From Cruorifilaria tuberocauda (Eukaryota; Nematoda; Chromadorea; Rhabditida; Onchocercidae): a stretch of DNA of 13,000 nucleotides. The translations under genes were made by a program, and so were the position numbers. Position 1 is the stretch's first letter. Each line of letters begins with the position of its first letter. Location: positions 1-13,000 of the forward strand of contig JABVXU010000982.1 of NCBI GenBank assembly GCA_013365365.1. Direction: 5' to 3'. This document shows, in pieces, positions 8,566-13,000 of the stretch. The notes beneath the pieces are model-generated. The model made no database searches. It saw only the letters and a list, made by a program, of their open reading frames with translations, and was not told the origin of the DNA.

Positions 8566-8808
8566 ATTCATTTCCAATATCTATTTCTTCATTTATTCAT
8601 TCATTTCCAATATCTATTCCTTAATTCATTCATTCATTTCCAATATCTATTTCTTCATTTATTCATTCATTTCCAATATCTATTCCTTAATTCATTCATT
8701 CATTTCTAATATCTATTTCTCCATTCATTTATTCATTTCCAATATTTATTTATATATTTGTTTATTCATTTCCAATATTCATTTATCCCTTTTATCTCGT
8801 CATTTCCG
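8566..8808. repeat. 33-bp tandem array with 66-bp dimer period
   Basis: Units beginning ATTCATTTCCAATATCTAT start at 8566, 8599, 8632, 8665, 8698, 8731 and 8764, exactly 33 bp apart, with a decayed unit to about 8808. Two unit types alternate, one with TTTCTTCATTTATTC and one with TCCTTAATTCATTC endings. The pair 8566-8631 is identical to 8632-8697, a 66-bp higher-order repeat. Units decay towards the right. The exact spacing and identical dimer suggest recent amplification at the left and older copies at the right (inference). Confidence 0.95.
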
Positions 8809-8972
8809 GCTCTTTTTCTTCATTTTTCATTTTGTTGTAATTTTTTTTTCAATATGAAATGTTTCACTTCAAAAAGATATATATTTGTCGTAAGCAAAAA
8901 AAAAAAAAAAAGAAACAAAAATTGAGCTATTCGAGTCGATATTTAATTAATGTTGAGAAGATGGACATAATA
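8809..8972. other. AT-rich spacer with homopolymer runs
   Basis: It contains T runs and an A run of about 16 (8897-8912). Nothing else is recognised. Confidence 0.7.
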
Positions 8973-9021
8973 GATGGAACGGATGAACGGATGGATGAAC
9001 GGATGAACGGATGAACGGATG
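8973..9021. repeat. 8-bp tandem repeat GGATGAAC
   Basis: Full GGATGAAC units lie at 8981, 9001 and 9009. Variants GATGGAAC (8973) and GATGAAC (8994), and partial GGATG units (8989 and 9017), complete the tract. It stands out by its higher G+C. It is a short, interrupted microsatellite. Confidence 0.9.
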
Positions 9022-9144
9022 GAAATAGAAATAAAAATTTTAAATATGATCAGAAGTTGTTTATATCCTTTAATTCACGAACGTGTCTATATAGCATTTC
9101 TCCACTATTTCCGTTATTTTATCGATAATAAAAATTTAAAAAAA

Positions 9145-9200
9145 TAGAGAGAGAGAAAAAGAAAGAGAGAGAGAGACAGGGAGAGAAAGAAAGGAAAAAA
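9145..9200. repeat. GA-rich purine tract
   Basis: The plus strand is nearly all A/G, made of GAGA, GAAA and GGGAGA blocks, then passes into A-rich sequence. It is a further member of the GA/CT microsatellite set in this window. The CT tracts at 9466-9525 and 9627-9660 could pair with it. Confidence 0.85.
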
Positions 9201-9420
9201 TAAATGAAATTATTAAAAAAAAAATGAAAATGGAACTATAGAAAGCAAAGATTAATTGTTTTTCCTTTCTTTTTTTTTATTCATTTATATACTTTACTTT
9301 TTAGCTTAAGAATTTAAATTAGTGAGATTTTGAATTTTGATCCCTTCATTTAAATTTATTCGTGCAAAAAAAAAAAAAAAGAGAATGGTTAACATCTGTT
9401 ATTTGATAATGATAATCTTT
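9201..9420. other. AT-rich spacer
   Basis: It contains an A run at about 9366-9380 and two overlapping TGATAA motifs at 9404-9415. No gene is visible. Confidence 0.65.
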
Positions 9421-9475
9421 TGCTTAATTGTAGTTTGCAATGATGATTTTACTCCTCTCATTTTTATTTCTTCCC

Positions 9476-9508
<33 letters not shown>

Positions 9509-9703
9509 CCTCTCTTCTCTCTTTTAGTTGTATTATTCAAAAAAAGGGAAAATCCTAAGGATATCACAGCGGTATGTTGCTTAATTGTAGTTTCTAATGA
9601 TTTTACTCTTCGCCTTTTTACTTTTTCCCCTCTCTCTCTCTCTCTCTCTCTCCTCTCTCTTTTAGTTGTATCATTCAAAAAAAGGGAAAATCTTGAAGAT
9701 ATC
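9421..9703. repeat. Tandem duplication, each copy with a CT tract ending TTTTAG
   Basis: Copy 1 (9421-9565) and copy 2 (9578-9703) share the start TGCTTAATTGTAGTTT, a CT microsatellite, TTTTAG (9522-9527 and 9660-9665), then TTGTATYATTCAAAAAAAGG. A related segment ends in GATATCA. The offset is 157 bp at the start and 138 bp after the CT tract, so the CT tracts differ in length. The roughly 39 bases after TTTTAG differ at about four positions. Pyrimidine tract plus TTTTAG resembles a 3' splice acceptor, and GGTATGT at 9571-9577 resembles a donor. With no coding support I keep this as a resemblance only. Confidence 0.88.
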
Positions 9704-9813
9704 AATGATATGATTGGGTTAATCTTCGCAAGTGTGAAACATCTGGTCGAGATCTGATAAAAAAAAGAAATTATCATTTGTTCTGTTTAGTACAAAAATT
9801 TTTTTTTCATAAA

Positions 9814-10037
9814 TAGAAATATCCTTCGATTATCATATCACTAGAAATATTCCTCGATTATCATATCAGTAGAAATATCCTTCGGTTATCATATCAGTAG
9901 AAATATTCTTCGATTATCATATCACTAGAAATATTCCTCGATTATCATATCAGTAGAAATATCCTTCGGTTATCATATCAGTAGAAATATTCCTCGATTA
10001 TCATATCAGTAGAAGTATTCTTCGATTATCATATCAG
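9814..10037. repeat. 28-bp tandem array, eight units, 84-bp higher-order period
   Basis: Eight units, all exactly 28 bp, start at 9814, 9842, 9870, 9898, 9926, 9954, 9982 and 10010. Each carries TAGAAATATYCYTCG and then RTTATCATATCAS. Variants recur every third unit. Units 1 and 4 end CAC and differ at one base. Units 2 and 5 are identical, and units 3 and 6 are identical with CGGTT. The array therefore grew in 84-bp steps. All of each unit is conserved and no unique spacers exist, so it is not a CRISPR array. Every unit contains TTATCA (TGATAA on the other strand). Confidence 0.97.
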
Positions 10038-10527
10038 TTCTTCGCGATTTTTTCTTTCTCTTTTTTTGTTTATTCATTGCATTTTCTTTGAAAGAAGTAA
10101 ACTGTTTACAAAAATCAGCCTGATAATTTGTAATCGTTTTTTTAATTTATACTTTTTTACTTTCTATTTGTAAATAGTACTTTGACAAAGAAGACGAAGA
10201 AGAAAATAGTTGCTAATCTGATATCTGCTAATAGTAATTTCTGATTAAGGTGACTTTTCAGGTAATTATTAAGCAGAATAATATACTGAATATTGTATTC
10301 GCATGATAAATAGAGATAATAGTAAAGAGATAATCTTTGTTTTATATTAAATAAAGAATGTTGAATAAATTTAAAAAAAAAATTGAATATGTAATTGGGA
10401 TGATTATTAGTAAATTTAATTCGACAAAAGTTTGATCACTATTTCATTTTTAATCGATAAAAAATTACTATCATTGATATCATTTATCTCTCGCAAATCT
10501 TTCAATAATAAGTATAAAAATACCATG
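10038..10527. other. AT-rich non-coding stretch
   Basis: No gene is visible. There are T runs near 10058-10067 and 10138-10145, a purine patch AAGAAGACGAAGAAGAAAA near 10188-10206, and scattered TGATAA motifs. Confidence 0.7.
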
Positions 10528-10589
10528 ATACTTTACTTTCATTTCATTTTTACTTTACATTCTTTTAAATACTTTACTTTCATTTCATT
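10528..10589. repeat. 41-bp tandem dimer
   Basis: ATACTTTACTTTCATTTCAT at 10528 recurs exactly at 10569, 41 bp apart; the match is 21 bp. The second copy runs into the inverted-repeat cluster that follows. Confidence 0.9.
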
Positions 10590-10590
10590 C

Positions 10591-10691
10591 CATCTTAATT
10601 ACAACTAAACAACGCTATAATCTTTTTCATTTCCTCTTTCTATTTTAGAAAGAAATGACTTAATTGTAATTAAGATGATAATATAACGTTG
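10591..10691. repeat. Interleaved inverted repeats (A-B-A'-B' order)
   Basis: CATCTTAATTACAACTAA (10591-10608) is complementary to TTAATTGTAATTAAGATG (10660-10677) at 17 of 18 positions, with the first 14 perfect. One base further on, CAACGCTATA (10610-10619) is complementary to TATAACGTTG (10682-10691) at 9 of 10. The order A-B-A'-B' is that of an H-type pseudoknot rather than a nested hairpin. A third short hairpin, CTTTCT-ATTTT-AGAAAG, lies in between at 10636-10652. No transposon terminal repeats or target-site duplications were seen. The pairing is directly visible; a functional RNA or DNA structure is inference, and chance remains possible in AT-rich sequence. Confidence 0.6.
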
Positions 10692-10799
10692 GTTCAAGAA
10701 TGTTTTCGTAAATAAAATTTTGTATTTTAATAGAATAAATATAAATTTAGTTTCCTTATGTGATTTTTTAATTTCCTTTTTTATTTTTTGTTTTCGAGT

Positions 10800-11010
10800 A
10801 GAAATGGAACAAACGGGGTTGAGATGTTTTCGAATATTTACGGAGTAATGTAATGATAATATCCGGAAGGGAGGAGTTTTTGAAGAAAGATAAACTCATC
10901 ATTAGATTGCTTTTATTCAGGAAGAAGTGAGATAAACCGGATGGAAATGTTTTCGAATATTTACGGAGTAATGTAATGATAATATCCGGAAAGGAGGAGT
11001 TTTTGAAGAA
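10800..11010. repeat. 123-bp tandem duplication
   Basis: A block starting ATGTTTTCGAATATTTACGG at 10824 recurs at 10947, and about 69 bp match with one substitution (GAAGGGAGG against GAAAGGAGG). The similarity extends more weakly on both sides, covering a full period of 123 bp. 123 is 41 codons, so the minus-strand frame across 10768-11121 shows a duplicated LSFFKNSSxPDIIITLLRKY peptide. The single difference changes one residue (F or L). I recognise no protein family and see no gene context. A weak further echo, GAAATGTTTTCG, lies near 11121-11132. Confidence 0.92.
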
Positions 11011-11282
11011 AGATAGGCTTACCATTAAAATTATTTGTTTTACTTCTTTAGCTAACAACGAAAAATATTTTTTGTTTTTCATTAAAGAAGCATTTTGTAC
11101 TTTTATTATCGAAGGATGCATGAAATGTTTTCGTTTTCGTTTTCCTTTTTTTTTTAATTATTGAATATTATTAATGTGTTTTCAATTAAAAATTTTCTTT
11201 CATTACTTACCCTAAGGCATATTATTCTTTTGCATCTTTTTCATTCGTCATTTTATTCTTCATAAAGCTATTTTCTTTTTTA
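11011..11282. other. AT-rich spacer
   Basis: It contains T runs near 11144-11155 and the short repeat GTTTTCGTTTTCGTTTTCC near 11126-11145. No gene is visible. Confidence 0.65.
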
Positions 11283-11390
11283 GATGAGGTTTATTAAAAC
11301 TTACTAAATTTACTTGATTTAGTTTAAGGTATCTTTTCTGATAAGATTTGTTAAAACTTACTTAACCTATTTGATTTAACCTGAGATATT
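11283..11390. repeat. 57-bp diverged tandem dimer
   Basis: TTAAAACTTAC at 11294 recurs at 11351. The flanking segments align over about 57 bp: GATGAGGTTTAT against GATAAGATTTGT, and TTGATTTAGTTTAAGGTAT against TTGATTTAACCTGAGATAT. Divergence suggests an older event than the 123-bp duplication. Confidence 0.8.
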
Positions 11391-11552
11391 TATAGAATTT
11401 AGTTTTTTTTTTTTTTTATTTACTATTTGTAAATCATTGAAGAAATATGTTAAAATAATCATTTCTCTATCATTCATGCTTTTTTCTCGATTTTTTCTTG
11501 GTTCTTCGGTTTTTCTCGCTTCAATACTTTATCCAGTACGCTTCACATACCG
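11391..11552. other. T-rich spacer
   Basis: It contains a T run at 11403-11417 and TTTCTCG repeats at 11482-11520. Nothing further is recognised. Confidence 0.6.
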
Positions 11553-11632
11553 TTTCACGTCAGAAACGTGAAATTGATTAGCCCTCCGTAAATTAAGGGT
11601 ATACTCTAGAAATTACGGAATTATATAAATAG
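11553..11632. other. Two adjacent hairpins followed by a TATA-like string
   Basis: TTTCACGT (11553-11560) and ACGTGAAA (11566-11573) form a perfect 8-bp stem with the five-base loop CAGAA. TCCGTAAATT (11585-11594) pairs with AAATTACGGA (11610-11619) at 9 of 10 positions. TATATAAATAG follows at 11622-11632. This patch has more G+C than its surroundings. It could be a regulatory patch or a promoter fragment, but no gene start is visible downstream on either strand. Function is not supported. Confidence 0.45.
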
Positions 11633-12149
11633 AATATTTGAATAATATGAGTTCAGTGGTAACTTATCGGAATGATACCAATTATTGATAAATTTTGTAT
11701 GAACACGTATATCCAACAATTTATATGATTATATTTGATAAGTAATTATTGATTGATGATTAATTATTGAAATTTAACAGTTCAACTAATTCAATCTTCA
11801 AATATAACACAAATATATCACTATACTTTTAAATGAAGAAGTTTTGATGAAAGATAAATGAAAATTACTAAATGTTAATTAAAATTTTAATCAATGAAAG
11901 TCTAAAAAAGAATTTTTTTTATCATACCTTGCAATAATGAATATCATTCTTATTCTCATTTCACTTTGTCGTAATTAGAATTGAAATAATTGAAATGAAA
12001 AAATCAAATAATCATTAACTTGAAAATAAGTATTTATTTCAAGCAAAAATTTTTAACTTTGATAAAAAAAAGAAGAAGAAGAGAATTGCTAATCTAATAT
12101 CTGTTAACAAAAAAAAAAAAAAAAACACTTCGTATTTAATCATTGGATA
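11633..12149. other. AT-rich non-coding stretch
   Basis: No gene is visible. There is TTGATTGATGATTAATTATTG-type filler near 11748-11770, an A run at about 12109-12125, and several TGATAA motifs. Confidence 0.7.
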
Positions 12150-12440
12150 ATTTTCGATGAATTATTTCTCAACTGGAATGGTGTGAAATTGTTTCGAAAC
12201 CGGTACAATCGAAAATTATCCCTTAACCGGTAATGGTTCGAAGTGAACAATTATATAGGTATGAAATTATCTCTCAACCGGAATAGTTCGAAATAATTAA
12301 TTGTATAGGTGAGATATTATTTCAAAATGAGAAATAATCATTTGTATAGATATGAAATTATTTCTGAACCGGAATGTTATGAAATTATTTCTGAACCGGA
12401 ATGTTATGAAATTATTTCTGAACCGGAATGTTTCGAAATA
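12150..12440. repeat. AACCGG-containing array with three identical 27-bp units
   Basis: Three identical 27-bp units at 12351-12377, 12378-12404 and 12405-12431 each run TATGAAATTATTTCTGAACC then GGAATGT. Upstream, older variants carry AACTGGAATGG, AAACCGGTACAA, TTAACCGGTAATGG and CAACCGGAATAG. 50-bp-spaced elements TTCGAA (12237 and 12287) and TATAGGT (12254 and 12304) mark a larger unit. The plus-strand frame 12309-12584 shows YEIISEPEC three times because 27 is nine codons. That frame has no recognised domain, and its remainder is AT-rich filler, so it is not called as a gene. Confidence 0.93.
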
Positions 12441-12720
12441 ACTGATTATATATATCATCAAAATGCCAATCTATTATTTATGAATGATTGCGAAAAATGT
12501 TTTAAATCTTTTCTCTGTTTATTCGTAATATCAGCCAATTTTTCGAATGATGCGATATTTTTGTTTGTGTTTAAATTGAAATGAAATTAAAAAAATTTGA
12601 GTAAAATTCAGTTTTTCTTGATTATTACTCATTCTCACCGTTCCTTTTAATTGCATAAATTTTTCAAATATATATTAATCAAATGTTTTTTTCAAAATTT
12701 GAAATCTTTTTTCTGGATAT
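12441..12720. other. AT-rich spacer
   Basis: No repeat or gene is recognised here. The open frame continuing from the 27-bp units to 12584 lacks any sign of selection that can be judged from one sequence. Confidence 0.6.
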
Positions 12721-13000
12721 TTTTAATGATAAATTAATTTAAATAGTAATAAAATTTAAAAAAAATATAAAAACTAATAATAAACTAAATTTTTAAATGA
12801 TAAATTAAAAATATTAATTAATAATAAATTAGATAAAACATCAATATCAATATTATTATTAAGATTTTTTAATTATAAATTAATAATAAATCAATAAATT
12901 AAATTAAATAATGATAAAATAAAAAAATAGAATAATTAATAAATTAAAATTTCAATTATAAATTAAAGATATCAACTAATAATAAATTAAATACAAAATC
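12721..13000. repeat. Near-pure A+T stretch with weak ~75-83-bp repeat
   Basis: G+C is extremely low. The order TAAATTAAA(A/G)ATAT, then TAATAATAAATTA, occurs at about 12801-12835 and again at 12959-12992, 158 bp apart. A looser copy at about 12876 lies between them. This suggests an old tandem repeat of about 79 bp, still running at the window end. Alignment in such low-complexity sequence is uncertain. Confidence 0.55.

Noticed and set aside
9424..9777. Arginine/glutamate-rich minus frame and leucine/serine-rich plus frame
   Set aside because: Both are readings of the CT/GA tracts in the tandem duplication.
9814..10037. CRISPR-like regular array
   Set aside because: All 28 bases of each unit are conserved and there are no unique spacers; the window is also eukaryotic in character. 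It is a minisatellite.
10591..10677. MITE or foldback transposon
   Set aside because: No target-site duplication was found beside the arms, and the 41-bp dimer abuts the left arm; there is no second copy in the window.
12233..12245. GGTTCGAAGT resembling a tRNA B box
   Set aside because: No A box or cloverleaf surrounds it, and it is one variant of the AACCGG/TTCGAA repeat family.
12309..12584. 91-codon frame with YEIISEPEC three times
   Set aside because: The repeat is the 27-bp array; the upstream older units break the frame and the remainder has no recognisable domain.

Overview
This window reads as non-coding DNA from a eukaryotic nuclear genome. It is strongly AT-rich (G+C by eye roughly 20-25%), and no open reading frame looks like a real protein. 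There are no bacterial-type operons, ribosome binding sites, tRNA or rRNA signatures, and no recognisable transposon proteins. The mix of long TG, CT and GA microsatellites, frequent short minisatellites and TTAATT/TGATAA-rich filler fits intergenic or intronic DNA of an AT-rich invertebrate; an insect or other arthropod is plausible. The sequence alone does not fix the taxon, and that assignment is a guess.

Layout: 1-281 is a TTA triplet repeat running into a 36-bp minisatellite. 899-1018 is a CT tract followed directly by a GA tract. 1292-1347 holds a hairpin and a 20-bp tandem repeat with GATCGATCG. 1441-2043 and 2362-2664 are two long TG-rich tracts, followed by a cluster of perfect palindromes at 2821-2872. 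3590-4052 is a degenerate 36-bp satellite with four-unit higher-order periodicity. 5391-5448 (GA) and 5731-5785 (CT) form a separated inverted purine/pyrimidine pair. 6722-7040 is a 66-67-bp array with an inner inverted repeat. 7501-7626 and 7971-7990 carry more GA/CT microsatellites. 8270-8560 is a diverged ~175-bp duplication leading into a regular 33-bp array (8566-8808). 8973-9021 is an 8-bp repeat. 9421-9703 is a tandem duplication in which each copy has a CT tract ending in TTTTAG. 9814-10037 is a regular 28-bp array of eight units with three-unit higher-order structure. 10528-10691 has a 41-bp duplication and an interleaved inverted-repeat cluster. 10800-11010 is a 123-bp tandem duplication. 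11283-11390 is a 57-bp dimer. 11553-11632 has two hairpins and a TATA-like string. 12150-12440 is an AACCGG-containing array with three identical 27-bp units. 12721-13000 is almost pure A+T with a weak repeat.

No genes were found, so no gene cooperation can be described. What stands out is the density of unrelated tandem arrays, most with higher-order structure, and an apparent excess of TGATAA/TTATCA throughout. I do not see convincing evidence of an undescribed biological system. The best leads are the interleaved inverted repeats at 10591-10691, the phased duplications, and the GATA-motif excess.
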